A stretch of 7,531 nt of DNA from JAYFQF01 sp034927285 (GTDB lineage: Bacteria > Bacillota > Peptococcia > DRI-13 > UBA5745): positions 1 through 7,531 of the forward strand of contig JAYFQF010000057.1 in NCBI GenBank assembly GCA_034927285.1, read 5' to 3'. How positions within the stretch are numbered: position 1 is the stretch's first letter; every line of letters begins with the position of its first letter. The translations under genes and the position numbers were made by a program. The notes under the pieces were generated by a model that saw only the letters and a program-made list of their open reading frames with translations, was not told the origin of the DNA and made no database searches. Shown here piece by piece: positions 1 through 5,352 of the stretch.

Positions 1-123
1 AAAATCCAGCACGAAATTGTGCCGGTTCAAAATTCATACGGGATCCGTCACTTATTCGTAGAGTAATCCCACCGGGGAGGGGCCTGGCCACAGAGGAGCT
101 GAGGGCGGCGGCCTCCGGCGATG

Positions 124-166
124 TTTACCGGGATTTCATCATGTTTTTTCTGAAAATCCCGGTAAA
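124..166. repeat. 43-bp palindromic repeat, copy 1
   Basis: The outer 13 bases are perfectly self-complementary: TTTACCGGGATTT at 124-136 and AAATCCCGGTAAA at 154-166, around a 17-base loop. The length is exactly that of the second palindrome at 298-340, and both begin with TTTACCGGGATT. This fits a dispersed palindromic (REP-like) element. There is no T-tract directly after either arm, so it is not a standard terminator. Confidence 0.7.
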
Positions 167-297
167 AGTTTCCGGCAGTCTCCAGAAGGAGGATACCTTC
201 TCACTTTTTCCACCATCGAAGGAAAAAGGCTCGTTATTTTGCCCCAGCATCACGACCGGCCCTTGCTGTCAAGGCAAAATCAGCGCTGCAGGAGAAA

Positions 298-340
298 TTT
301 ACCGGGATTCACTTTAAAAACAAAGGGATTTTCCGGTAAA
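298..340. repeat. 43-bp palindromic repeat, copy 2
   Basis: This copy starts with TTTACCGGGATT (298-309), identical to the start of copy 1, and ends with TTTTCCGGTAAA. The outer 8 bases pair perfectly (TTTACCGG with CCGGTAAA), after which the pairing is less complete than in copy 1. It is also 43 bases long, 174 bases away start to start. The loop sequence is different from copy 1, so only the arms have been conserved or reacquired. Confidence 0.65.
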
Positions 341-349
341 CAAAGGTCA

Positions 350-445
350 TCAGCCATGAGGGGCCGGATTCGGCAATACTGGCAATAATACGGGCAATAA
401 TACTAGCAATAATACTGGCAATAATACTGGCAATTCTCATGCTGA
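350..445. repeat. Inverted repeat flanking the tandem array
   Basis: TCAGCCATGAG (350-360) and CTCATGCTGA (436-445) are complementary over 10 bases with a single bulged C. They enclose the five 12-bp tandem repeats almost exactly. The match could be chance, but its placement right at the borders of the array is suggestive of one structural unit. Confidence 0.4.
375..434. repeat. Tandem repeat, five copies of a 12-bp unit
   Basis: The unit AATACTGGCAAT is present five times in a row without gaps. Copies 1, 4 and 5 are identical; copy 2 has one change (ACG for ACT) and copy 3 has one (AGC for GGC). Because the unit is a multiple of three, one plus-strand frame reads as repeated Asn-Thr-Gly-Asn, closing at a TAA at 447-449. 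That frame meets a stop at 357-359 just before the array and has no start codon, so it is not called as a gene. Copy number may vary between strains. Confidence 0.85.
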
Positions 446-477
446 ATAATTGCAGAGGATCAGCGCGTTATTCCTCC

Positions 478-511
478 CCGGATCCCGCCTTCTATGCAGG
501 CGGGATGCCGG
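478..511. repeat. Strong hairpin, 13-bp stem with one bulge
   Basis: CCGGATCCCGCCT (478-490) pairs with AGGCGGGAT-G-CCGG (498-511), leaving one unpaired G at 507 and a 7-base loop. The inner 9 bp are perfect and GC-rich. No T-run follows on either strand, so it is not a typical intrinsic terminator. A short direct repeat GGATGCCGG follows (503-511 and 525-533). Confidence 0.6.
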
Positions 512-556
512 ACGATTTACAACCGGATGCCGGCAGCGGTAAAATTACAAATCCAT

Positions 557-606
557 AAAAAGGGCTGTCGCAAGCTTTTCCTCAACCAGCTTGCGACAGC
601 CCTTTT
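557..606 (-). terminator. Intrinsic terminator of the cobalamin uptake operon
   Basis: There is an 18-bp perfect stem (558-575 with 589-606) around a 13-base loop. Read on the minus strand, the second arm ends in CCC followed by five T residues, the classical form. It begins 46 bases past the stop codon of the ATPase gene. On the plus strand the second arm ends in four T residues, so it may stop transcripts weakly from both sides. The stem sequence GCGACAGCCCTT closely resembles that of the hairpin at 7275-7336. Confidence 0.85.
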
Positions 607-620
607 GCCTACAGTCTGAA

Positions 621-647
621 CCCCCTCTATAGGACGGGGGCTTTTTT
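621..647 (+). terminator. Probable plus-strand intrinsic terminator
   Basis: CCCCC (621-625) pairs with GGGGG (636-640), with two further pairs possible inside, and is followed by C and six T residues on the plus strand. The polarity points to a transcript coming from the left, yet no plus-strand gene is evident between 1 and 620. It may guard the convergent operon end against read-through from beyond the window. Confidence 0.55.
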
Positions 648-651
648 ATCG

Positions 652-1440
652 TTAAATTGCCGCCCGTATCGACGCTACCGGCGAAACCACCGGCACATTC
701 TCCCCGTCATAGCTGAGATGGGCTCTTACGCCATACACATCCCGAAGCATTTGCTCGGTGATGACCTCCCGGGGCGCACCAAAAGAGTAAAGCCTGCCCT
801 TTTCATCCAGGACGGCGATATGTGCCGCGTAGCGGGCGGCCAGATTAATATCGTGAAGCACCGTCACCAGATCGGGACCTCCGTTTCCCGTCAGCTCCTT
901 CATCATTTGGCAAAGCTCCAACTGCTTTTGCAGGTCCAGGGAACCAAAGGGCTCGTCCATCAAGATCAGCTTGGGCCGGCGGACCAGGGTTTGCGCAATG
1001 TGCACCAGCTTTTGCTGCCCCCCGCTAAGCTCGCCGGTTTTCCGCAGAGCCAGTCCGTCGATATGCAGCCGCTGCAGCATCTCCATGACGATGTCCAGAT
1101 CCTCGTCCTCCACGGTATGTCCCAATTCCGGCAGCCTTCCCAATAATACCGTTTCCAGTACCCGCAGGTTTTCCGGCTGAGCTTCTATTTGCGGAAGGTA
1201 AGACAACAGCTGGACCCGCTGAGAAAAAGGCATTTGGGATAGGACAAGATCCCCGTATCGCACCTGCCCCTGGGCTTTGAGCAAGCCGAAAATGCATTTC
1301 AGCAAGGTTGATTTGCCGGCGCCGTTGGGGCCCAAAACTACATTGAACCCCGGCCCGAAGGCTACGCTCAGCCCATCCAGCACCTTTCCTCCCGCCTTTG
1401 GAGAGCGATAAGAAAAGCAAAGATTCTCCACCTCCAGCAT
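652..1440 (-). CDS. btuD: Cobalamin ABC transporter, ATP-binding protein (BtuD/FecE family)
   Basis: This is the cytoplasmic ATPase that powers import through the permease encoded just upstream. The 262-residue protein has every ABC hallmark in order: Walker A GPNGAGKST at 37-45, Q-loop Gln84, signature LSGGQ at 138-142, Walker B LILMDEP at 158-164, D-loop around Asp169, and switch His196. The length is usual for the FecE/BtuD family. The ATG at 1440 is preceded by a near-perfect ribosome binding site (AAAGGAGGTGG) and overlaps the permease stop as TGATG, which signals translational coupling. The protein family alone cannot separate B12 from siderophore or haem transport; the cobalamin riboswitch at the head of the operon favours B12 or another corrinoid. 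Confidence 0.93.
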   Translation of the reverse strand: MLEVENLCFSYRSPKAGGKVLDGLSVAFGPGFNVVLGPNGAGKSTLLKCIFGLLKAQGQVRYGDLVLSQMPFSQRVQLLSYLPQIEAQPENLRVLETVLLGRLPELGHTVEDEDLDIVMEMLQRLHIDGLALRKTGELSGGQQKLVHIAQTLVRRPKLILMDEPFGSLDLQKQLELCQMMKELTGNGGPDLVTVLHDINLAARYAAHIAVLDEKGRLYSFGAPREVITEQMLRDVYGVRAHLSYDGENVPVVSPVASIRAAI

Positions 1441-2504
1441 CAGACCACCTCCTTTTTGCGTAAAAGAATCGCCAAAAAGAAAGGGATGCCGATAAAGGCC
1501 GTAACCAAGCCCACCGGCAGGACTACGCCGGGAACGATCAGCTTGCTGACGGCAAAAGCAAAAGAAACGATAAACGCGCCCAGCAGGGCCGAGGCCGGCG
1601 CAAAATACCGCTGATCCTCCCCCACCGCCAGCCGGGCGATATGGGGAGCGATCAGGCCGATAAAGCCGATGGTGCCCACAAAGCAGACCGCAAAGGCCGT
1701 TAATAAAGAGGTGGTGATGATCACCAGGCGCCGCATCCGTTCCACATCAACGCCCAGGCTTTTTGCTTTAGCGTCATCCAGGGTCATGGCCGTCAGCTTC
1801 CAGGCATTTTTATACAGCAGGATAAAGCATATCAGCAAAGCGGCCGCTACTATGGCCACCTTCTCCCAGGTGGATTTCAGCAGACTGCCGAAGGTCCAGA
1901 ACACCAGGCTTTGCAGTTCATCCTCATCCGCCACATATTGCAAAAACATCGTCATGGCATTAAAAAGAAAATTTACCGCCACACCAAACAATACGATGGC
2001 ATTTTTTCCAATACGCCTTTGCAGGGAAAAACTGTAGATGACGGCGGCGGCCAGCATAGCGAATGCAAAAGAATTGGCCGTAACCAAAAGAGTGCCGGGA
2101 ACAGCCAGGATATTTGCCTCCAGGATCAGGCCCAGAGCGGCCCCGAAAGAAGCCGCAGCTGAAATCCCCAGGGTATATGGGCTGGCAATGGGATTTTGCA
2201 GGATCGTCTGAATCTCGCAGCCGCCGATTCCTAAAGCAGCGCCTACCAGAACGGCCATCAGCGACATGGGAAGCCGGATATCCCGGATGATCATCGAGTT
2301 GTGGCCCTCCCCCTCCCCGCCGAAAAGGATATGAAGGATCTCACCGGTGGAAATGGAGGAGGAACCGATGCCAATATTGGCGATAAGCAGCACCGCAATG
2401 GCCGCTGAAAGCGTCAGTAAAAAAATAATTTTGGCCCGCGTCAGGCTCCCGTACAGCGTCCGGCCCTGCCGGATCCGCTTCCGTTGAATTTCTTCCATAC
2501 TCAT
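1440..2504 (-). CDS. btuC: Cobalamin ABC transporter, permease (BtuC/FecCD family)
   Basis: This is the membrane subunit forming the import channel as a homodimer. The 354-residue protein is hydrophobic throughout, in keeping with about ten transmembrane helices after a basic N-terminus. Family motifs are clear: RLPMSLMAVLVGAALGIGG with NPIASPYTLGISAAASFG in the first half, GFIGLIAPHIARLAVG in the second, and a PVGLVTAFIGIPFF segment near the end. The ATG at 2504 lies 4 nt past the stop of the binding-protein gene. A second ATG at 2498 is equally possible, with a weak GGGATG upstream. The longer frame open to 2549 would need a TTG start inside the previous gene with no ribosome binding site, so I rejected it. 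Coupled translation within the operon is likely. Confidence 0.9.
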   Translation of the reverse strand: MSMEEIQRKRIRQGRTLYGSLTRAKIIFLLTLSAAIAVLLIANIGIGSSSISTGEILHILFGGEGEGHNSMIIRDIRLPMSLMAVLVGAALGIGGCEIQTILQNPIASPYTLGISAAASFGAALGLILEANILAVPGTLLVTANSFAFAMLAAAVIYSFSLQRRIGKNAIVLFGVAVNFLFNAMTMFLQYVADEDELQSLVFWTFGSLLKSTWEKVAIVAAALLICFILLYKNAWKLTAMTLDDAKAKSLGVDVERMRRLVIITTSLLTAFAVCFVGTIGFIGLIAPHIARLAVGEDQRYFAPASALLGAFIVSFAFAVSKLIVPGVVLPVGLVTAFIGIPFFLAILLRKKEVV

Positions 2505-2508
2505 CCCG

Positions 2509-4041
2509 CTATTGGAGCCGGGCCTGCCAAACGCCCATATCGCTTTCAATCAGCGTATAACGATCAAAGAAGTCGGCCAACAAAGCTTCCGGATCCACAC
2601 CGGCAAACTCGTCGGGATAGAAGGTTTTTGCCAGGACCAAACAGGGATAGAAGGAAAAAATCGTACGGTTCATTTCATGCATCAGCTCGATCACCTGCTT
2701 GGACCGAACGGCCTGAAGCTTTGACCAGCCCGGCCGGTTTATAATATCAAACTCAGCTTCCGCCGCCGGTTTTGCCCCAAGGCCTAAGTTATTAATGCCG
2801 CTGAGAACGATATAATCGGGATCTGCCTGAAGCACATACTCCGGATCAAGGGTTTGGGAACCTCCCTTGCCGCCGCTTTTGCCGCCGCCCGATTCCTGCA
2901 ATACCGCATCGGCGATATTTTCTCCCCCGGCAAAGGCTACCAAGGCCCCCCAGCCCGAGGAATTGCTGCCGCTGGTGCTGCCATAAATCTCCGAATAACC
3001 GGATTTCTCATAATATACCGAAGGTTTATCGGTACGGGCGGATAAATTCTTGGTACGAATCAGATCAAATAAGCCATCCAGTTCGGCATTGGCTGCCGCC
3101 GCCTTCTCCTTTTCCCCAAACAGGTCGCCCAGCAGCGCAATGGTCTTTTGAACGGAGGTGTCCACCGTGGAAGGCACGTCGATCAGTACAATGGGAATCC
3201 CCGCCTGGGTCAGCTGGGGCTCGATATCCAGAATATGCTTGTGAGCTTGCATCGCGGAATTTACAATCACTACATCCGGCTGCCGGTTCAGGATCATCTC
3301 CAGGTCAAAGGGCGCGTTATGCTCCGAGATAATGCCTACCCGGGCCTGCAGATCCGTAAACATAGGAAAATAGATTTCGTCGTATGCTTTTTTACCGCCG
3401 GAATTCCCTGTGCCTACCAGCATGTTAAACGCCTCTTTTCCTTTAAGGGGAACGATGAAATCCACCACATCCATGGTACTGACGGCATAGGTGGAGACCG
3501 GCGTTTCAATTGTTACCTGTCTTCCTTTAGCGTCGTTAACCGTTATCGAGCCGGTTTTCGGTACCTTCTCCGGCAAGGGCCCTGAACCCGGCCTCACCTC
3601 GCCTGTGGTCTCCTTGGGGGTGGGAGCGGTATATCCGAAATCCGCGGGATCGGCTCCGGCGGCCTGGATAGCCATAGCTGCCGCCTGGATGATGCCGTTG
3701 CAGGTAACCGTGGCGCCGCTGACCGCATCCACCGCCAGAGACTGCTCTTCCACAATCCTCCCTGGAATTTTTTCCACCGCCACAGTGCCGATGCCGTCGG
3801 TTTCCTGATGGGGATGCACCTCAACAGACTCAATCTTACCTTCTTTCTCCAGCTTAACGCTGACCGTGATGTCCCCGTGGTAAGCCTTCCCCGAACCTTC
3901 GTAGCTTCCTGCCTGGATGCCGGCCTTTTCCGGCTGCCGGGCGGAAGCTTCCCCCGGAGTGCCTGCGCCGGAGGAGACGGCCTGGCCACATGACCCCAAA
4001 ATCAATAGGCAAAACAAGACTAAGGCGACCATTCGTTTCAT
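2509..4041 (-). CDS. btuF: FMN-binding domain fused to a BtuF-like corrinoid-binding lipoprotein
   Basis: The 510-residue protein is predicted to be anchored outside the membrane and to deliver substrate to the BtuC-like permease. Residues 1-18 form a lipoprotein signal with lipobox LGSC, Cys18 being the lipidated residue. After a short linker, about 43-128 is an FMN_bind domain (HQETDGIG at 78-85, VDAVSGATVT at 104-113). Its SGAT motif (108-111) is the type of site that ApbE modifies with covalent FMN in RnfG and NqrC. From about 165 to 505 there is a Peripla_BP_2 domain (DVVIVNS, DYIVLSG), interrupted by a Gly/Ser/Lys-rich loop. The ATG at 4041 is chosen because AAAGGGAG lies upstream and the signal peptide begins there; the frame is open to 4065. 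It starts 1 nt after the TrmO-like gene. At 510 residues it is far longer than ordinary BtuF (around 250-300). Corrinoid specificity is inferred from the riboswitch. No apbE gene is visible here. Confidence 0.88.
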   Translation of the reverse strand: MKRMVALVLFCLLILGSCGQAVSSGAGTPGEASARQPEKAGIQAGSYEGSGKAYHGDITVSVKLEKEGKIESVEVHPHQETDGIGTVAVEKIPGRIVEEQSLAVDAVSGATVTCNGIIQAAAMAIQAAGADPADFGYTAPTPKETTGEVRPGSGPLPEKVPKTGSITVNDAKGRQVTIETPVSTYAVSTMDVVDFIVPLKGKEAFNMLVGTGNSGGKKAYDEIYFPMFTDLQARVGIISEHNAPFDLEMILNRQPDVVIVNSAMQAHKHILDIEPQLTQAGIPIVLIDVPSTVDTSVQKTIALLGDLFGEKEKAAAANAELDGLFDLIRTKNLSARTDKPSVYYEKSGYSEIYGSTSGSNSSGWGALVAFAGGENIADAVLQESGGGKSGGKGGSQTLDPEYVLQADPDYIVLSGINNLGLGAKPAAEAEFDIINRPGWSKLQAVRSKQVIELMHEMNRTIFSFYPCLVLAKTFYPDEFAGVDPEALLADFFDRYTLIESDMGVWQARLQ

Positions 4042-4042
4042 G

Positions 4043-4510
4043 TTAATTACTCCCTTTCTCATCATTATTCAGATCTTTCGCCGGCGGAAAACCGCCGGGC
4101 TCCCAGGGTTTAATATCCAGTACCGGCGTACCGTCCAGCATATCGCCGCCCCGAAATTCCAGCTCACAGCCCACTATTCGGATAAACTGCACGATCGTCA
4201 TGCCGATGGCGTTGGGCCGGTGAGGGGATCGGGTGGAAAATACGCCCATGGGTCTCTGAAATTTGCAGGAAAATACCGTGAGTCCTTTCTGCTCCGCATA
4301 ATGGAAGTGAAACAGGATCACCCCATAATCCCCTGCTTTAAGGTCGGCGATCCCTTCTTTATACTGGGGGAGAAGGAAAATCCTTGCGGTTTGTCCATCC
4401 CTCAGGTCTCCCTGGGCCGGAACCGCTTGTCCCTTTTGGTAAGGTGAGCGAATATAGCCGATGGGAAACATCCGGATCTCCTTGACTTGTCCTTCCGTAT
4501 TTCTGTTCAT
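4043..4510 (-). CDS. trmO: Short TrmO/TsaA-family SAM-dependent methyltransferase-like protein
   Basis: The 155-residue protein carries the TrmO (TsaA, UPF0066) signature: FPIGYIRSPY at 15-24, GVFSTRSPHRPNAIGMT at 89-105, and GGDMLDGTPVLDIKPW at 121-136. In E. coli TrmO uses S-adenosylmethionine to N6-methylate the t6A37 of tRNA-Thr. That enzyme is about 235 residues; this one is a single-domain form lacking the C-terminal extension, so tRNA methylation cannot be assumed. The start at 4510 (ATG, with AAAGGA 7 nt before) overlaps the ArsR stop as TGATG; a GTG one codon earlier is possible. Its place between a regulator and a B12 transporter suggests a role tied to corrinoid or metal handling, but this is only inference. 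Confidence 0.85.
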   Translation of the reverse strand: MNRNTEGQVKEIRMFPIGYIRSPYQKGQAVPAQGDLRDGQTARIFLLPQYKEGIADLKAGDYGVILFHFHYAEQKGLTVFSCKFQRPMGVFSTRSPHRPNAIGMTIVQFIRIVGCELEFRGGDMLDGTPVLDIKPWEPGGFPPAKDLNNDEKGSN

Positions 4511-4875
4511 CACTCGGTCCTTTCTTTCGTCGCAGCCAGCTTATCCAGATACTTTTCACAGCTTTGATGGTCCCCGGTCAACTGAAGCTTACAGCCCTGA
4601 CGGACGCAGGTGTCTTTGGCGATACGATCAAGGACTTCCGCAGCCCGGGCGATTGGCTGCCGGTTTATGTCGTAGTGGGTATAGTAGCCTCTTTTTTCTC
4701 CGGTAACGATTCCGGCCTTTCGCAGCACCCGCAAATGCTGGGATACTGCGGCTTCGGATAGCTGCAGCCTCTTGGCCAGGGCTCCTACGCAAAAATCGTT
4801 GCGCTGCAGCAGCCGAATGATCCGGTAACGGTTCGGATCGGCTAAGGCTTTTAATATTGCCAGGTCACTTTCCAT
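4510..4875 (-). CDS. ArsR/SmtB-family transcriptional regulator
   Basis: This is a 121-residue winged-helix repressor, a usual size for the family. The opening LKALADPNRYRIIRLL is typical, the helix-turn-helix lies at about 29-52 (VGALAKRLQLSEAAVSQHLRVLRKAGIV), and the wing is near 58-70 (GEKRGYYTHY). After the dimer helix there is an unusual tail with Cys90, Cys95 and Cys106; Cys29 starts the DNA-binding helix segment. These could form a metal, redox or corrinoid-responsive site, but the ligand is unknown. The ATG at 4875 has an excellent ribosome binding site (GGGAGGAG). The frame continues open to 4998, but that would run through the terminator and adds a nonsense-like hydrophobic stretch. 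It is the first gene of the riboswitch-controlled operon, so the regulator itself should be made mainly when B12 is low. Confidence 0.92.
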   Translation of the reverse strand: MESDLAILKALADPNRYRIIRLLQRNDFCVGALAKRLQLSEAAVSQHLRVLRKAGIVTGEKRGYYTHYDINRQPIARAAEVLDRIAKDTCVRQGCKLQLTGDHQSCEKYLDKLAATKERTE

Positions 4876-4907
4876 AAATTCTCCTCCCTTTTCGTAAAAT
4901 CCCAAAC

Positions 4908-4956
4908 TATATAAATAAACAGTGATATAAATAAGGAAACGCTTAAATAGGAAACG
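4908..4956. promoter_or_regulatory. Two pairs of direct repeats in the arsR leader, possible operator
   Basis: ATATAAATAA occurs at 4909-4918 and 4925-4934 (period 16), and AGGAAACG at 4934-4941 and 4949-4956 (period 15). They fill the AT-rich interval between the attenuator and the arsR ribosome binding site. A binding site for the ArsR protein is one reading; ArsR operators are more often imperfect inverted repeats, so this is weak. I saw no convincing internal promoter. Confidence 0.35.
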
Positions 4957-4957
4957 T

Positions 4958-4986
4958 AAAAAAAACCGCCCGGACAGGGCGGCTTT
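4958..4986 (-). terminator. Riboswitch attenuator terminator
   Basis: On the minus strand, CCGCCC pairs with GGGCGG (4977-4982 with 4966-4971) around a 5-base loop, followed by eight T residues. It sits after the cobalamin aptamer and before arsR, where an expression platform is expected. ACAGGG at 5049-5054, at the edge of the P1 stem, is complementary to CCCTGT at 4974-4979, which includes three bases of the terminator's first arm. Pairing there could act as a short antiterminator that P1 formation disfavours. Confidence 0.85.
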
Positions 4987-5052
4987 CAAACAATACACTA
5001 AACAAGCATACTATACGACGAAACGCACCTTCAGGCCAAAGGGGTATTCCCT

Positions 5053-5205
5053 GTTTCACGGCAGGTCTCCTGGCTCTGCGTCATTCTCAAGGGCGCCTTC
5101 CCGGTATTCCAGTGGCACACATGCCCTCTCGTCGGCATTACAGTTATGGCTGCAGCTCCGGTTTTTCACCGGATTCCCTATTAATGCGTTATGCAGCCGC
5201 AAAAC
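5053..5205 (-). promoter_or_regulatory. Cobalamin (B12) riboswitch
   Basis: On the minus strand the conserved core is plain to read. The B12 box GAGCCAGGAGACCTGCC is at 5060-5076. Upstream of it are GCCACTG, the GGGAAGGC segment, and the AGGGAATCCGGTGAAAAACCGGAGCTGC block near 5150-5185. A P1 stem can be drawn with ten pairs, including two G-U pairs (5196-5205 with 5053-5062). It lies about 18 nt after the predicted transcription start and before a terminator hairpin, as in transcriptional off-switches. Known members of this class bind adenosylcobalamin or related corrinoids and shut down B12 uptake or synthesis genes when the cofactor is abundant. Confidence 0.97.
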
Positions 5206-5229
5206 AATTCCTATTAAATTATAGGTAAT

Positions 5230-5258
5230 ATTATAATGGATTCATTGCTTTCTGTCCA
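5230..5258 (-). promoter_or_regulatory. Sigma-A type promoter of the riboswitch/uptake operon
   Basis: On the minus strand TGGACA (5253-5258) is followed after exactly 17 bases by TATAAT (5230-5235). The -35 box matches five of six consensus bases and the -10 box all six. The expected start near 5223 is just upstream of the riboswitch P1 stem. A second TATAAT at 5218-5223 lacks a fitting -35 box. Confidence 0.85.
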
Positions 5259-5306
5259 TACCTGGCCACAGATTTTTTAGCACAATACAACCGCGGGGCT
5301 ATATTT

Positions 5307-5325
5307 CCGCCGCCATTTCGGCGGC
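5307..5325 (-). terminator. GC-rich hairpin after the DMT transporter gene
   Basis: GCCGCC and GGCGGC (5309-5314 and 5320-5325) form a 6-bp stem with a 5-base loop, 28 bases past the transporter stop. No T-run follows on the minus strand, so termination here is doubtful. It lies between that gene and the promoter of the B12 operon. Confidence 0.3.
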
Positions 5326-5352
5326 CATGGCCAAGGAGGTTCTGGCCCTGAA

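Larger units (their letters stand above)
1..556. other. Intergenic region rich in inverted repeats, no supported gene
   Basis: No gene could be supported in this stretch on either strand. What it does hold is a dense run of inverted repeats: palindromes at 124-166 and 298-340, small stems at 204-228 (arms CTTTTTCC/GGAAAAAG) and 237-279 (arms TTTTGCC/GGCAAAA), a tandem array at 375-434 inside a flanking inverted repeat, and a hairpin at 478-511. The plus strand is open in one frame from 3 to 317 and in another from 1 to 66, but neither shows a credible start or a recognisable protein. The region could be a composite of mobile repeat elements, a structured RNA, or a decayed locus. Confidence 0.6.

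Noticed and set aside
1..66. Possible C-terminal tail of a plus-strand gene (21 codons, TAA at 64-66)
   Set aside because: Too short to recognise; a frame this long is expected by chance. Sequence left of the window is needed.
3..317. Plus-strand frame open for about 104 codons from the left edge
   Set aside because: It has no upstream start in the window; the only internal ATG (141-143) has no ribosome binding site, and the translation shows no family motifs and runs through both 43-bp palindromes.
350..445. CRISPR array
   Set aside because: Repeats are only 12 bp, are directly adjacent without spacers, and no cas gene is present.
375..449. Asn-Thr-Gly-Asn repeat peptide encoded by the tandem array
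   Set aside because: An in-frame TGA at 357-359 lies just before it and there is no start codon, so at most it is a relic.
718..1146. Plus-strand open frames opposite the ATPase, permease and lipoprotein genes
   Set aside because: They are antisense shadows of well-supported minus-strand genes and show no family motifs of their own.
2505..2549. Longer permease start at 2549
   Set aside because: The codon is TTG inside the preceding gene with no ribosome binding site; ATG at 2504 or 2498 fits the operon spacing better.
4876..4998. Longer ArsR reading frame starting at 4998
   Set aside because: It would include the terminator stem and U-tract region, and the family domain begins at the ATG at 4875, which has a strong ribosome binding site.
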